A DNA stretch of 64,000 nt from Kosakonia pseudosacchari (GCF_900184035.1 NZ_FXWP01000014.1:186001-250000), one strand, 5' to 3'. Numbered from the stretch's first letter, positions 10,280 through 21,115 are shown. Notes: generated by a model from the sequence alone, not told the origin. Translations and numbers: made by a program.

Positions 10280-10345
10280 AGAGGGCTGGGGTGAGGAACC
10301 GCAAATATTTCCCCTCACCCTAGCCCTCTCCCCGTGGGGAGAGGG
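10280..10345. repeat. mtlA-mtlD intercistronic double palindrome
   Basis: GAGAGGGCTGGGGTGAGG (10280-10297) pairs with CCTCACCCTAGCCCTCTC (10312-10329) with one mismatch. The right arm also pairs with its neighbour: CCCTCTCCCC (10324-10333) and GGGGAGAGGG (10336-10345), loop GT. The two structures are mutually exclusive. The type is a GC-rich repetitive intergenic palindrome; a related one lies at 58474-58496. Confidence 0.75.
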
Positions 10346-10356
10346 AGGAAAACCGA

Positions 10357-12264
10357 TTATTTGCCGAGCAGTGCCAGCACTTCTTCAACGCTGGTGGTGT
10401 GCGCCAGACGCTGAATCACGGTCTCGTCATCCAGCGCGTTGGTGAGGCTGGTGATGACCTGGATGTGCTCATTGTTACGCGCCGCGATGCCAATCACCAG
10501 ACGGGCGATGTCATCTTCGTCTTCACCGAAGCGGACACCTTCCGGGTACTGGCAGAACACCACGCCGGTTTTCAGCACGCGATCTTTCGCTTCCACGGTG
10601 CCGTGCGGTACCGCGATAGACTCGCCCAGATAGGTCGGGGTCAGTTTTTCACGTTCCAGCATCGCGTCAACGTATTCCGGCTGAACGTAGCCGCCTTTGA
10701 CCAGCTGTTCACCGGCAAAGCGGATGGCTTCTTCTTTATTGCTCGCGGTGCGGCCAAGGAAGATATTCTCTGCACCCAGTTTGAACAGGTTACTGTTCGG
10801 GGCATCGAAACTATCTTGCAGGCTGCTGGTGACTTTAGCTTCATTGTCGCTATGGCGCTGTGCGGCAACCAGACGTTCGGTCAGGTTGGTGTACAGGCCA
10901 CTGTCGAGGAAGTTGGTCAGCGAAATATGTTGCGCCTGCGGCGCCTGGCGCATCGCGCGCTCGGTCAGATCGCGGTGCGTAATCACCAGGTCAACGTCAG
11001 ACGGCAAGCTGTTGATGGCGCTATTAGTGACAGAGATGTTGGTCAGACCCGCATCCTGCACTTTCTTACGCAGCACACCCGCGCCCATGGCGCTGGAACC
11101 CATACCGGCGTCACAAGCGACGATGATTTTACGCACATGGCTCAGGTCGTTGGTCACATCGCCTGCCGCCAGCGGGGTTGCGCCTTTAGACTCAGCTTTC
11201 ATTTCGTGAATACGACGGGTCGCTTCTTGCAGATCTTCGTCGTCTTTCACTTTGCTGGTTTTCAGCAGGATGGAAGAGATAACGAAAGAGACAATCAGCG
11301 CAGCGAAGATAGCCGCCAGGTTCGCGAAGTACGCGCCTTTTGGTGTCATTGCCAGCACCGCCAGGATGGAACCCGGAGAAGCCGGAGAAACCAGGCCGCC
11401 GTTCAGCACGCTCAGGGTGAACACGCCAGTCATACCGCCGAGGATAACGGCAAGCAGCAGACGCGGGTTCATCAGCACATACGGGAAGTAAATTTCGTGG
11501 ATACCACCCAGGAAGTGGATGATAGCCGCGCCGCCAGCAGACTGTTTAGCGCTGCCGCGACCAAAGAACATATACGCCAGCAGCACGCCCATACCCGGAC
11601 CCGGGTTCGCTTCAATCAGGAAGAAGATGGACTTGCCAAGGTCATGCGATTGCTGGATACCCAACGGTGAGAAGATACCGTGGTTGATGGCGTTGTTGAG
11701 GAACAGGATTTTCGCCGGTTCAACAAAAATAGACGCCAGCGGCAGCATTTCGTGCGCAACCATGAAGTTCACGCCCGCCGCCAGAACTTTGGACAGCACT
11801 TCAACCGCAGGGCCAATGCCGAGGAACGCCAGGATGGCGAGGATCATACCGATAATGCCAGCGGAGAAGTTGTTCACCAGCATTTCGAAACCGGATTTGA
11901 TCTTACCGTCGACCCAATTATCAAAGTGTTTAATCGCCCAGCCGCCCAGCGGGCCTGCGATCATTGCGCCGAGGAACATCGGCATATCCGCACCAACGAT
12001 AACGCCCATGGTGGTGATCGCGCCGACTACGCCGCCACGATCGCCGCCCACCAGACGACCACCGGTGTAACCGATGAGCAGCGGCAGCAGATAAGTAATC
12101 ATTGGGCCAACGAGTTTTGCCAGCGTCTCGTTCGGCAACCACCCTGTAGGAATAAACAATGCGGTGATGATCCCCCACGCGATGAACGCGCCGATATTCG
12201 GCATCACCATATTGCTGAGAAAACGACCAAAGCTTTGCACCTTGATCTTGATATCGGATGACAT
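10357..12264 (-). CDS. mtlA: PTS mannitol-specific EIICBA permease
   Basis: This 635-aa three-domain protein imports mannitol across the inner membrane and phosphorylates it to mannitol 1-phosphate. The membrane EIIC domain covers about 1-335. EIIB (about 375-470) has the phosphocysteine Cys384 in [17 protein letters not shown] (about 490-635) has the phosphohistidine His554 in AVPHGTVEA. Both residues fall at the E. coli positions. First gene of mtlADR; a palindrome separates it from mtlD. Expression is expected to be strongly cAMP-CRP dependent, given the four upstream sites. Confidence 0.98.
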   Translation of the reverse strand: MSSDIKIKVQSFGRFLSNMVMPNIGAFIAWGIITALFIPTGWLPNETLAKLVGPMITYLLPLLIGYTGGRLVGGDRGGVVGAITTMGVIVGADMPMFLGAMIAGPLGGWAIKHFDNWVDGKIKSGFEMLVNNFSAGIIGMILAILAFLGIGPAVEVLSKVLAAGVNFMVAHEMLPLASIFVEPAKILFLNNAINHGIFSPLGIQQSHDLGKSIFFLIEANPGPGMGVLLAYMFFGRGSAKQSAGGAAIIHFLGGIHEIYFPYVLMNPRLLLAVILGGMTGVFTLSVLNGGLVSPASPGSILAVLAMTPKGAYFANLAAIFAALIVSFVISSILLKTSKVKDDEDLQEATRRIHEMKAESKGATPLAAGDVTNDLSHVRKIIVACDAGMGSSAMGAGVLRKKVQDAGLTNISVTNSAINSLPSDVDLVITHRDLTERAMRQAPQAQHISLTNFLDSGLYTNLTERLVAAQRHSDNEAKVTSSLQDSFDAPNSNLFKLGAENIFLGRTASNKEEAIRFAGEQLVKGGYVQPEYVDAMLEREKLTPTYLGESIAVPHGTVEAKDRVLKTGVVFCQYPEGVRFGEDEDDIARLVIGIAARNNEHIQVITSLTNALDDETVIQRLAHTTSVEEVLALLGK

Positions 12265-12410
12265 AAAACACCCCTTCTTATGTTTGCTATCGCACAGGCC
12301 GGAAGCCCGAGGTTTTTTGTTAACGTGGCGGCAGAGGTAGCCGGACCTGGGTTATCTGTGAGGCGAAATCTCGCACCGAATCGCGTAGCTGTCCAGATGG
12401 TGCGCCTTTG

Positions 12411-12587
12411 TGTGATTCAGATCACACTAACGTAGGGGGTATGCCACCATTTAGTGTGATATTTGTCACATAAAATCAGTGTAAAAAAAGAACAAAGCGT
12501 AAAATCTGAACGTTATGAGCCTGTAAGTGTGATGTTATTCACATTTTATGCGCGATGGTTTGTTATGTATTTGTGATGTAGATCACA
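12411..12587. promoter_or_regulatory. Cluster of four CRP sites, mtlA control region
   Basis: Four perfect TGTGA-N6-TCACA dyads lie in the 514-nt mtlA-yibF gap: TGTGATTCAGATCACA (12411-12426), TGTGATATTTGTCACA (12455-12470), TGTGATGTTATTCACA (12528-12543) and TGTGATGTAGATCACA (12572-12587). Their centres are spaced 44, 73 and 44 bp. E. coli mtl is known for multiple CRP sites. A fifth, weaker half-site is near 12615. The remaining gap (12588-12778) shows no gene. Confidence 0.85.
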
Positions 12588-12778
12588 AGATATTTTCGTC
12601 AGGACTTTTCCGAATGTGATCGCCAGCAAACTGTGTTTTTGACGACCAGCAGAACCTGTAACTTCCTTTCACAGCCTGCGGCAATGCGTACGTTAGCGGC
12701 AGAAGTTTTCATCTTGATGAAACAATCTGCGCCCGCTCGTTCATACTTAGATTTTTGTTGGCGAAAACGGAGAAGGCA

Positions 12779-13387
12779 ATGAAACTGATCGGCAGCTATA
12801 CCAGCCCTTTTGTACGCAAAATTTCGGTGATCCTGCTGGAAAAGGGCATCACCTTCGAATTTATCAATGAGCAGCCTTATAACGCCGTCAATAGCGTGGC
12901 GCAGTACAACCCGCTTGGCAAAGTGCCGGCGCTGATAACCGATGATGGCGAAGTGTGGTACGACTCGCCGATCATCGCGGAATACATTGATTTGCTAAAT
13001 ATCGCCCCGGCGATGCTGCCCACCGATCGCAAAGCGGCACTGAAAATTCGCCAACTGGAAGCGCTGGCTGACGGCATTATGGATGCGGCGCTGGTCTCGG
13101 TTCGCGAGCTGGCGCGTCCGGTTGAGCAGCAATCGGAAACCGAGTTGTTACGCCAGCGGGAAAAGGTCTCGCGCGGTCTGGACGCGCTGGAAAATTATCT
13201 TAAAGACGGCACGCTGAGGGTGGACGACTTGAATCTGGCGACAGTGGCAATCGCCTGCGCGATTAGTTACCTCAATTTCCGCCATGTTTCCCCCGGCTGG
13301 TGTGTTGATCGCCCACTGCTGGTAAAGCTGGTGGAAAATCTGTTCCAGCGCGAGAGTTTCGCCCGCACCGAACCGCCGAAGGCTTGA
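12779..13387 (+). CDS. yibF: Glutathione S-transferase-like protein YibF
   Basis: This 202-aa protein is a cytoplasmic GST homologue. An N-terminal thioredoxin-fold domain (1-80; SYTSPFVRK holds the putative catalytic Ser/Thr and [24 protein letters not shown] the cis-Pro and glutathione gamma-glutamyl site) is followed by a helical C-terminal domain. The substrate is unknown. The ATG at 12779 (after GGAGAAGGCA) gives the E. coli YibF length; the longer frame lacks a ribosome site. Confidence 0.93.
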   Translation: MKLIGSYTSPFVRKISVILLEKGITFEFINEQPYNAVNSVAQYNPLGKVPALITDDGEVWYDSPIIAEYIDLLNIAPAMLPTDRKAALKIRQLEALADGIMDAALVSVRELARPVEQQSETELLRQREKVSRGLDALENYLKDGTLRVDDLNLATVAIACAISYLNFRHVSPGWCVDRPLLVKLVENLFQRESFARTEPPKA

Positions 13388-13478
13388 TAAGCATGATGTT
13401 CGCCTGAGCAAGTCACGGTACAATCCCCTCACGTCAAACCCCCTGACGGGAGGGGGCAACTCATAGCCAGGCCTTTTC

Positions 13479-14855
13479 ATGACTACTCTTTACAGCCAGA
13501 TCCCTTCAACCGATCGCCTGTTACGTGACGAGGCGTTCGCCACTTTATTAACCACTTTTGGCCACAGTCGCGTAGCGCAAACGTTGCGCCAGCTTCAGGA
13601 CGAGGCGCGCGCGCAGATACGCGACGCGCAGACATTACCCGGCTGGAGCCAGAACTGGGCGGCAGCGGCGCAACAGCGGCTGGCACAAAGTGACAGCCGC
13701 GCGCTGCGCCCGGTCTTTAACCTGAGCGGCACGGTGCTGCACACCAACTTAGGCCGAGCGGTGCAGTCGCAGGCCGCCATCGATGCCGTTACCCAGGTGA
13801 TGGGTTCGCCGGTGACGCTCGAATATGATCTCGACGGCGCAGGGCGCGGTCATCGCGATCGCGCGCTGGCGGATTTACTCTGTCAGCTAACCGGCGCGGA
13901 AGACGCCTGCATCGTCAATAACAATGCCGCAGCGGTGTTACTGATGCTGGCGGCCACGGCGGCTGGTCGCGAAGTGGTGGTGTCGCGCGGCGAACTGGTG
14001 GAAATTGGCGGCGCGTTTCGCATTCCGGATGTGATGCGCCAGGCGGGTTGTGTGCTGCAAGAAGTCGGCACCACCAACCGCACGCATGCGAAAGATTATC
14101 GCCAGGCGATTAACGACAGCACCGCGCTGCTGATGAAAGTGCACACCAGTAATTACCATATCGAAGGCTTTACCAAAGCGGTGGATGAAGCGGAGCTGGT
14201 GGCGCTGGGTGAAGAGCATGCGCTACCGGTGATTGTTGATCTCGGCAGCGGTTCGCTGGTCGATTTAAGCCGCTACGGTTTGCCGCAGGAACCGATGCCG
14301 CAGGCACTTATTGCTGCCGGTGTAAGCCTGGTGAGTTTCTCCGGCGATAAGCTGCTCGGCGGCCCGCAGGCGGGCATTATCGTGGGTAAAAAAGCGCTGA
14401 TTGAGCAACTCCAGCAGCACCCGCTGAAACGCGCGTTGCGGGCGGATAAAATGACGCTGGCGGCGCTGGAGGCGACGTTACGCCTCTATCTGCACCCGGA
14501 AAAACTCGACCAGAGTCTGCCGACGCTGCGTTACTTAACCCGCCCGGAGGCGGAAATTCGCGACCAGGCGCAGCGCCTGTACGCGGCGTTGACGGCGCGT
14601 TATGGCGAATTTGAGCTGCGCGTCGAAGCCTGCCTGTCGCAAATTGGTAGCGGCTCGCTGCCCGTGGACAGGCTGCCAGGCGCGGCATTGACCTTTACCC
14701 CGCGCGATGGCAGTGGGCGTCGTCTGGAAGCGCTGGCTGCGCAGTGGCGGGCGCTGCCGCAGCCGGTGATTGGCCGTATTTACGATGGTCGCCTGTGGCT
14801 GGACTGTCGCTGTGTTGATGATGAATCCCGCTTGCTGGAGATGTTGCTGAAATGA
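13479..14855 (+). CDS. selA: L-seryl-tRNA(Sec) selenium transferase
   Basis: This 458-aa PLP enzyme forms a homodecamer and converts seryl-tRNA(Sec) to selenocysteinyl-tRNA(Sec) using selenophosphate. The PLP-binding lysine is Lys291 in [14 protein letters not shown]. The N-terminal tRNA-binding domain and the [12 protein letters not shown] and [15 protein letters not shown] segments are conserved. E. coli SelA is 463 aa; the N-terminus is slightly shorter here. The last codons overlap selB by 4 nt (ATGA), so the two Sec factors are translated together. Confidence 0.97.
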   Translation: MTTLYSQIPSTDRLLRDEAFATLLTTFGHSRVAQTLRQLQDEARAQIRDAQTLPGWSQNWAAAAQQRLAQSDSRALRPVFNLSGTVLHTNLGRAVQSQAAIDAVTQVMGSPVTLEYDLDGAGRGHRDRALADLLCQLTGAEDACIVNNNAAAVLLMLAATAAGREVVVSRGELVEIGGAFRIPDVMRQAGCVLQEVGTTNRTHAKDYRQAINDSTALLMKVHTSNYHIEGFTKAVDEAELVALGEEHALPVIVDLGSGSLVDLSRYGLPQEPMPQALIAAGVSLVSFSGDKLLGGPQAGIIVGKKALIEQLQQHPLKRALRADKMTLAALEATLRLYLHPEKLDQSLPTLRYLTRPEAEIRDQAQRLYAALTARYGEFELRVEACLSQIGSGSLPVDRLPGAALTFTPRDGSGRRLEALAAQWRALPQPVIGRIYDGRLWLDCRCVDDESRLLEMLLK

Positions 14856-16696
14856 TTATTGCCACTGCCGGGCATGTCGACCACGGCAAAACCACCCTGA
14901 TTGAAGCGATTACGGGCGTGAATGCCGATCGCCTGCCGGAAGAGAAAAAACGTGGCATGACCATCGATCTCGGTTATGCCTACTGGCCGCAGCCGGATGG
15001 CCGCGTGCCGGGTTTTATTGATGTGCCTGGGCATGAAAAATTCCTCTCTAATATGCTGGCGGGCGTTGGCGGCATTGACCATGCGCTGCTGGTGGTGGCG
15101 TGTGACGATGGCGTCATGGCGCAGACGCGCGAGCATCTGGCAATTTTACAATTGACCGGCAACCCGGCGCTGACAGTGGCGCTAACCAAAGCTGATCGCG
15201 TGGATGAGGCGCGCATTGCCGACGTGCGCGCGGAAGTACAAAACACGCTCCAGGCTTTTGGTTATCCGCAGGCGACGCTGTTTGTTACCGCCGCTACGGA
15301 ACAGCGCGGCATTGCTGAGCTGCGTGAACATCTGTTGCAGTTGCCGGAACGCGCGCATCCGGAACATCAGCGTTTCCGCCTGGCGCTCGATCGTGCTTTC
15401 ACGGTAAAAGGGGCGGGGCTGGTGGTGACGGGAACGGCGCTTTCCGGCGATGTCCGCATAGGCGATACGCTATGGCTGACCGGGGCGAATACACCGATGC
15501 GCGTGCGCGGGTTGCATGCGCAGAATCAACCTGTTGAACACGCGCATGCCGGGCAACGCATCGCGCTGAACATTGCCGGTGATGCGGAAAAAGAGGCGCT
15601 CAGTCGCGGTGACTGGTTGTTGTCGCAGCAGCCTGACGAACCCACCGAGCGGCTGATTGTCGCGCTGCAAACCCACGTTCCACTAACGCAATGGCAGCCA
15701 TTGCATATTCACCATGCTGCCAGCCACGTTACCGGACGCGTGTCGCTGCTGGAAAATGGCCTTGCCGAACTGGTGCTTGATACGCCGCTGTGGCTGGCAG
15801 ATAACGACCTGCTGGTACTGCGCGATATCTCCGCGCGCACGACGCTTGCGGGGGCGCGGGTGGTGACGCTGAACTCGCCGCGTCGCGGTAAACGCAAGGC
15901 AGATTACCTAGCGTGGATTGGTGAACTGGCGCAGGCCAAAGATGATGCCCAGGCGCTGGCGGTGCATTTATCGCGTGGAGCGGTGGATCTACGCGCGTTT
16001 GGCTGGGCGCGTCAGTTAAGCAGCAGCGGTCTGGCGGCGTTACTCGATAACCCCGGTTTTATCCGCGCGGGTGATAACCTGCTTAATGCGCCTGTGGCGG
16101 CACGCTGGCAGCGCAAGCTGCTGGACACGCTGGCGACTTACCATGAACAGCACCGCGAGGAACCGGGGCCTGGGCGCGAACGTCTGCGGCGTATGGCGCT
16201 GCCGATGGAAGATGAAGCGCTGGTATTAACGCTGATTGAACTCATGCGGGAGAGCGGCGATATCCACAGCCACCACGGCTGGCTGCACTTGCCGGAGCAT
16301 AAAGCCGGTTTCAGCGACGAGCAGGCGCCGTTGTGGCAAAAAACCGCGCCGCTGTTTGGCGACGAACCCTGGTGGGTGCGGGATTTAGCCCGTGAAATCG
16401 GCGTCGATGAACAGGTGATGCGCGGCCTGTTGCGCCAGGCGGCACAACAGGGGCTGATTACGGCGATCGTTAAAGATCGTTATTACCGTAACGATCGCAT
16501 TGTGACTTTTGCCAGCATGATCCGCGATCTTGATGAAGCGCGCGGCTCGACCAGCGCGGCGGATTTCCGCGATACGCTGAATGTGGGGCGCAAACTGGCG
16601 ATTCAGATCCTGGAATATTTCGACCGCATTGGTTTTACCCGTCGCCGTGGCAATGACCACATCCTGCGCGACAAGGCGTTATTCCTCAAAGAGTGA
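14852..16696 (+). CDS. selB: Selenocysteine-specific elongation factor SelB
   Basis: This 614-aa GTPase delivers Sec-tRNA to UGA codons marked by a SECIS hairpin. The EF-Tu-like part shows G1 GHVDHGKTT (7-15), G3 DVPGHE and G4 TKAD. Residues from about 380 to 614 form the four winged-helix domains that bind the SECIS RNA (ending ...[17 protein letters not shown]). The length equals E. coli SelB. It overlaps selA. SelB implies selenoproteins such as formate dehydrogenases elsewhere in the genome. Confidence 0.97.
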   Translation: MIIATAGHVDHGKTTLIEAITGVNADRLPEEKKRGMTIDLGYAYWPQPDGRVPGFIDVPGHEKFLSNMLAGVGGIDHALLVVACDDGVMAQTREHLAILQLTGNPALTVALTKADRVDEARIADVRAEVQNTLQAFGYPQATLFVTAATEQRGIAELREHLLQLPERAHPEHQRFRLALDRAFTVKGAGLVVTGTALSGDVRIGDTLWLTGANTPMRVRGLHAQNQPVEHAHAGQRIALNIAGDAEKEALSRGDWLLSQQPDEPTERLIVALQTHVPLTQWQPLHIHHAASHVTGRVSLLENGLAELVLDTPLWLADNDLLVLRDISARTTLAGARVVTLNSPRRGKRKADYLAWIGELAQAKDDAQALAVHLSRGAVDLRAFGWARQLSSSGLAALLDNPGFIRAGDNLLNAPVAARWQRKLLDTLATYHEQHREEPGPGRERLRRMALPMEDEALVLTLIELMRESGDIHSHHGWLHLPEHKAGFSDEQAPLWQKTAPLFGDEPWWVRDLAREIGVDEQVMRGLLRQAAQQGLITAIVKDRYYRNDRIVTFASMIRDLDEARGSTSAADFRDTLNVGRKLAIQILEYFDRIGFTRRRGNDHILRDKALFLKE

Positions 16697-17040
16697 TCAA
16701 CGCTCAGGCTGGCGATTTTTCGCCAGCCGCACCATCCCTCGCAAAACCGCCTTACCGCAAGGAAACGCTGGTCATCACCTTCAGACTCTCCCCCCCGCGC
16801 CCAACGGAAGATTACAGGTTAAGCGCTAGTAACCCGGCCTCGGGTGCGAATTCTCTGGCAGGCGCAATGCGCGTTGGCGAATAACGTCTGTGTACATTTA
16901 GCGGCATGCTGAGCGCGTGATAGAGATTGCCAGAAATGTTCAGGCAAATGACAAAACTGGCGGCTTTCCCGCTTGCGATCAAAGCATTGCGGCGGTTTTT
17001 TCTGGCACCCTTGTCGTTTTCGTGCCCGGTGGAGTGGGGA
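16697..17040. other. selB-ysaA intergenic region
   Basis: These 344 bases hold no supported gene. A perfect 9-bp hairpin, GGCTGGCGA (16707-16715) and TCGCCAGCC (16720-16728) with a TTTT loop, follows the selB stop but has no T-tract after it. The remaining sequence presumably holds the ysaA promoter; a GGTGGAGTGGGGA ribosome site directly precedes ysaA. Confidence 0.5.
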
Positions 17041-17514
17041 ATGAATCGTTTTATTATCGCTGATCCGGCCAAATGCATTGGCTGTCGCACCTGCGAAGTG
17101 GCGTGTGTGGTGTCGCATGAAGATAACCAGGACTGCTCGGGTGTGAAACCCGCGACCTTTTCCGCACGCATCCGCGTGGTGAAAACCGGCGATTTCTCCT
17201 CCGCCGTCACCTGCCATCATTGTGAAGACGCGCCCTGCGCGAATGTCTGTCCGGTCGGTGCGATCGGGCGGGCCAACGGTGCGGTGCTGGTTGAGCAATC
17301 GCGCTGTATCGGTTGTAAAAGCTGCATGATCGCCTGCCCGTTTGGTGCCATGCAGGTGATGCGTGTTGAGAACCGGGCGCAGGCGCTGAAGTGCGATCTG
17401 TGCCAGCATCGTGAAGGCGGCCCGGCCTGTGTTGACGCTTGCCCGACCAACGCGCTGAGTGACATAAACCTGGCGCAACTGCGTGAGAACCGGCTGCACA
17501 GCCAGCGGTTCTAG
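17041..17514 (+). CDS. ysaA: 4Fe-4S ferredoxin-type electron carrier YsaA (HydN paralogue)
   Basis: This 157-aa soluble protein has four cysteine clusters: CIGCRTCEVAC, CHHCEDAPCANVCP, CIGCKSCMIACP and CDLCQHREGGPACVDACP. It could hold four [4Fe-4S] clusters, as in HydN and the electron-transfer subunits of formate dehydrogenases and hydrogenases. The ATG at 17041 starts MNRFIIADPAKCIGC, as in E. coli YsaA (also 157 aa). An upstream extension of the frame lacks similarity. It lies between selAB and avtA; the electron partner is unknown. HydN is linked to selenoprotein formate dehydrogenase H, which makes the selAB neighbourhood suggestive. Confidence 0.9.
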   Translation: MNRFIIADPAKCIGCRTCEVACVVSHEDNQDCSGVKPATFSARIRVVKTGDFSSAVTCHHCEDAPCANVCPVGAIGRANGAVLVEQSRCIGCKSCMIACPFGAMQVMRVENRAQALKCDLCQHREGGPACVDACPTNALSDINLAQLRENRLHSQRF

Positions 17515-17642
17515 CCAGCAAATTGGCGTTGCACAGAGCCGTGGTTAACCCGCAAAGCCGCTGCCAGCGCAGCGCGAATGACATCCCAGGATTGCAGGCA
17601 GAGCAGAATCGGTGCTGACGCGCCCGTTTTTGTGAGCGATAA

Positions 17643-17666
17643 AAAAGCCCTCATCCGAGGGCTTTT
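17643..17666 (-). terminator. Rho-independent terminator of avtA
   Basis: AAAAGCCCTC and GAGGGCTTTT form a 10-bp stem with an ATCC loop. On the minus strand it follows the avtA stop by about a dozen bases and runs into TTTTTTA, a good terminator. It may also work weakly for ysaA. Confidence 0.85.
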
Positions 17667-17678
17667 GAGTTTTCAGCG

Positions 17679-18929
17679 TTAGTTTTCCTGCCAGGCTTTT
17701 TCAATCTCTTCGGCGAGGATTTTCACGCCCGCTTCGATAAGCTCCGGCTCCGGCACATAGTTCATGCGCATGCACTGATGCGTGTGCGGCCAGGGTTTAT
17801 CCAGGCCCGGGAAGAAGTAGTCGCCAGGCACCATCAGCACGCCGCGTTTTTTCAGCCGTTGATACAGCAGCTCGGTGCTAATCGGCAGATCTTTAAACCA
17901 CAGCCAGAGGAAAATCGCCCCTTCCGGTTTATGGATCAGGCAGCGTTCTTCAGGCAAATAACGACGCAGCGTGGCGATCGTTTCCTGTACCCGCTGGTAG
18001 TAAAACGGTTTGATCACCTCTTCAGAAAGGCGCAGCAAATCTTTGCGTTTAATCATTTCGCACATCATCGCCGGGCCAATGCCGCCCGGCGCGAGGCTGA
18101 TAATGCCGTTCATATTACGGATTGCGGAGATAATTTTTTCGCTGGCAATGATAATGCCGCAGCGGCTACCCGGCAGGCCCAGCTTCGACAGGCTCATACA
18201 GAGAATGATGTTCGGATTCCACAGCGGCCGCGCTTCGCTAAAGATAATGCCGGGGAAAGGGACGCCGTAAGCGTTATCGATTACCAGCGGGATATTGTGC
18301 TGGTTCGCCAGCACATCCAGCTTCATCAGCTCTTCGTCGGTGATCACGTTGCCGGTCGGGTTGGTTGGGCGCGAGACGCAGATCATGCCGGTCTCTTCGC
18401 CAATATGCAGGTGTTCAAAATCGACATGGTACTTAAACTGCCCGTCCGGCAACAGTTCAATGTTGGGGCGCGCGGAGACAAACAGATCTTCTTCCAGCCC
18501 GGAATCGGCATAGCCGATGTACTCCGGCGCCAGCGGGAAAAGTACTTTTCTGGTGCTTCCATCGGCGCGACGGCCAGCAAACAGATTGAACAAGTAGAAA
18601 AACGCGCTCTGGCTGCCGTTTGTTAGTGCAATATTCTGTGGCTCAATATCCCAACCTAACTCTTCACGCAGCATAGCCGCCAGCGCCGACAGTAGCTCGG
18701 TTTTACCCTGCGGGCCGTCATAATTGCACAGTGCATCAGTCGCTTTGCCGTTTTCTACCATGTCTGCAAGCAGGTTGTGGAAGTAATCGGTCATCGCCGG
18801 GATTTGTGCCGGGTTACCGCCACCGAGCATGATAGCGCCAGGGGTGCGTAAACCGTCGTTGAGATCCTCCATCAGGCGCGTAATGCCTGCATGGCGGGTA
18901 AATTTGTCGCCGAAAAGTGAAAATGTCAT
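17679..18929 (-). CDS. avtA: Valine-pyruvate aminotransferase
   Basis: This 416-aa PLP-dependent class I/II aminotransferase interconverts valine plus pyruvate with 2-ketoisovalerate plus alanine (transaminase C). Residues visible: GGGNPAQIP near 38, NGSQSAFFYLF in the small-domain helix, VIDNAYGVPFPG with the cofactor Asp, and SLSKLGLPGSRCG with the Schiff-base Lys. The ATG at 18929 gives the E. coli start MTFSLFGDKFTRH; the longer frame is rejected. Single gene, divergent from nothing: malS upstream runs in the same direction with a 149-nt gap. Confidence 0.96.
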   Translation of the reverse strand: MTFSLFGDKFTRHAGITRLMEDLNDGLRTPGAIMLGGGNPAQIPAMTDYFHNLLADMVENGKATDALCNYDGPQGKTELLSALAAMLREELGWDIEPQNIALTNGSQSAFFYLFNLFAGRRADGSTRKVLFPLAPEYIGYADSGLEEDLFVSARPNIELLPDGQFKYHVDFEHLHIGEETGMICVSRPTNPTGNVITDEELMKLDVLANQHNIPLVIDNAYGVPFPGIIFSEARPLWNPNIILCMSLSKLGLPGSRCGIIIASEKIISAIRNMNGIISLAPGGIGPAMMCEMIKRKDLLRLSEEVIKPFYYQRVQETIATLRRYLPEERCLIHKPEGAIFLWLWFKDLPISTELLYQRLKKRGVLMVPGDYFFPGLDKPWPHTHQCMRMNYVPEPELIEAGVKILAEEIEKAWQEN

Positions 18930-19078
18930 CGCTACTGCTCTGTCGGGCTGCGGATCAAAGTGGCTAACCATAGCGCTCCGGACGGCGAGGTGCAAATCGC
19001 CGCCGGCGCGCCTTTTCCCCGCTTAATTCTTATTAATGACAGTTATGCGACATAATATGCTGATATTTGCTTTATGGC

Positions 19079-21115
19079 TCAGTGGCGAGCCGCGCCCGCC
19101 CAGACCACCATCACTTTGTCTTCCCCTTGTTCACGGACAAAACCGTAGCCCTGCGGCAGCGTAAGCGTGGTCTGTTTGCCCATGCCCAGCGCCGGGTGGC
19201 GTGCGCGGAACTGCCCCAACGTTTGCCAGTGCCGCAGGCTGGCGGCGCTTTTACCGCCAAGATCCTGCCAGTTCATATCCGATCGCGTACCTTGTAGCGG
19301 ATCCGATCCTGTCGGGCCAAAAGGCCGCGCGCTTTCATCACCGTAAAAGATCTGCACCGCGCCGGGGGCGAGCAGCAGCAGCTCTGCGGCTTGCTGGCCG
19401 CCCTCGCGGAACAACCGGGTATCGTGCGAGGAGAGATAGCTCAGCACATTAAAGCCTTGCAGTTTGTCGGCCATCTGTTGCCAGACGGTATCCATATTCG
19501 CCAGGCATGACACCGCGTCGGCGGCTTGTTGCTGGTAATCGAAATTGATCATGGCGTCGAAACCGTGGCGGTAATAATCACTTTCCATCACACCGTGACC
19601 CCAGGATTCGCCGGTCATCCAGAAAGGGGCGTCATCGATTTTTTTCTGCGGATTGGCCTTTTTCCATTCGGCGAGCGCTGCCGTGGCCTGCGTTTTTAAT
19701 TGTTGCCAGGCCGCCAGCTCGACATGTTTGGCGGTATCAACGCGAAAACCGTCTATGCCGTACTCGCGCACCCACGCGCTGAGCCAATGGGTGAGGTAAT
19801 CGCGCGGCGTAAACCCGGCGATTTCACGTGCGTGCGTATCCGGTTTGTGGCGATAAAATATCGGCAGCCCGGAAGGTGTGGTGGATTCGGTTTTCAGATC
19901 CGGCAAAAACGCCAGCGACATGGTGAGGTCGTCAAAACCGGGATTGTCATAATCGCCGATATCGGAGCGGATCCAGTTTTTGCCCCACCAGTTTTGCCAG
20001 GCGCTTTTATCGCTAAAGTTGATGTAATCATTGAAGCTATGCCAGCTCTGCCCGGCGGCGGGACGCCAGTCTGTCCAGTGCTCGCCGAGGATCTTTTTGC
20101 GCTCTTCTTCTTTCAAATACAGCGCGCCAAACTGGAAGGTTTGCATATCAGCCAGCGTCGCATAGCCGGTGTGGTTCATCACTACGTCAAACAGCACACG
20201 AATACCGCGGCGGTGCGCTTCATCAACCAGCTTACGCAGATCATCTTCGTTGCCCACATTAGCGTCGAGGCGCGTCCAGTCCTGTGTGTAATAACCGTGG
20301 TAGGCATAGTGGGGAAAATCTCCTTTTGTACCGCCGCCTACCCAGCCGTGGATCTGCTCCAGCGGCGAGCTTATCCATAACGCATTGACGCCCAGCTGCT
20401 GTAAGTAATCCAGTTTGCTGGTCAGCCCTTGCAGGTCGCCGCCGTGAAAGGTGCCAATCTCCTGCATGCCATCTTTATGTCGACCATAGCTGTTGTCATT
20501 GGCGGGATTGCCATTCACGAAGCGGTCGGTAAGGACAAAATAGACCGTGGCGTTATGCCACTGAAAAGGGGCTGCGCCCTGCGTTTGCGCCTTTTCCAGC
20601 AGCAGAAGACCATCGCTTTCTGGTGCGGGTTGCAGGGTGATTTTTCCGTCGCGTACTGTTGCCGTTTGCTGGCTGTAGAAATCGCGTACCAGGCTGCCTT
20701 CCGGGAAGGTGTTGCCAACAGGCACGGTCAGCGGTTTATCGTCACGCACCGGGCACTGGCGCGCAGCGTTAACCGGCGCTGCGCTGGCCTCACTTTTGAC
20801 ACTGAGCAGCACTGTTGGTGTGCCGGAGCGGGTGTCTAGCTGTATCTGGTAATCGCCATCACGGAATATCCGCCACTGTGGCGCACTGCCGCTGCAAGGC
20901 TTCAGCGAAAGCATTTGGTTCAGCTTGATGTCGCTGGCGGGCTGCCAACATTGCTGACCCTGTTGCAACGCTAGCGGATGCTCGCCTTTTTTCAGCGCGG
21001 CCTGGCTGCGCCAGAGGCCGGTGCCGTCGTCAGTTAAAGGGGGAAAACCGGCGGCGGACCAGTCGGCGAGAGCGATGCCGGGAAGCAACAACAGTAACAG
21101 TGCGGAGTGTTTCAT
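19079..21115 (-). CDS. malS: Periplasmic alpha-amylase MalS
   Basis: This 678-aa protein starts with a signal peptide (KHSALLLLLLPGIALA, cleavage before DWSAAG) and hydrolyses longer maltodextrins in the periplasm, releasing mainly maltohexaose. The GH13 barrel covers about 190-600. Catalytic residues: Asp in DGFRVDTAKHVE, Glu in TGESWGHG and Asp in SSHDTRLF. The N-terminal domain (20-180) is the disulfide-containing part typical of MalS. The ATG at 21115 is chosen because it begins the signal peptide. Confidence 0.97.
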   Translation of the reverse strand: MKHSALLLLLLPGIALADWSAAGFPPLTDDGTGLWRSQAALKKGEHPLALQQGQQCWQPASDIKLNQMLSLKPCSGSAPQWRIFRDGDYQIQLDTRSGTPTVLLSVKSEASAAPVNAARQCPVRDDKPLTVPVGNTFPEGSLVRDFYSQQTATVRDGKITLQPAPESDGLLLLEKAQTQGAAPFQWHNATVYFVLTDRFVNGNPANDNSYGRHKDGMQEIGTFHGGDLQGLTSKLDYLQQLGVNALWISSPLEQIHGWVGGGTKGDFPHYAYHGYYTQDWTRLDANVGNEDDLRKLVDEAHRRGIRVLFDVVMNHTGYATLADMQTFQFGALYLKEEERKKILGEHWTDWRPAAGQSWHSFNDYINFSDKSAWQNWWGKNWIRSDIGDYDNPGFDDLTMSLAFLPDLKTESTTPSGLPIFYRHKPDTHAREIAGFTPRDYLTHWLSAWVREYGIDGFRVDTAKHVELAAWQQLKTQATAALAEWKKANPQKKIDDAPFWMTGESWGHGVMESDYYRHGFDAMINFDYQQQAADAVSCLANMDTVWQQMADKLQGFNVLSYLSSHDTRLFREGGQQAAELLLLAPGAVQIFYGDESARPFGPTGSDPLQGTRSDMNWQDLGGKSAASLRHWQTLGQFRARHPALGMGKQTTLTLPQGYGFVREQGEDKVMVVWAGAARH

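Noticed and set aside
10399-11670. A 423-codon open frame opposite mtlA.
   Set aside because: MtlA is certain on the minus strand; the mirror frame has no motif, signal or ribosome site.
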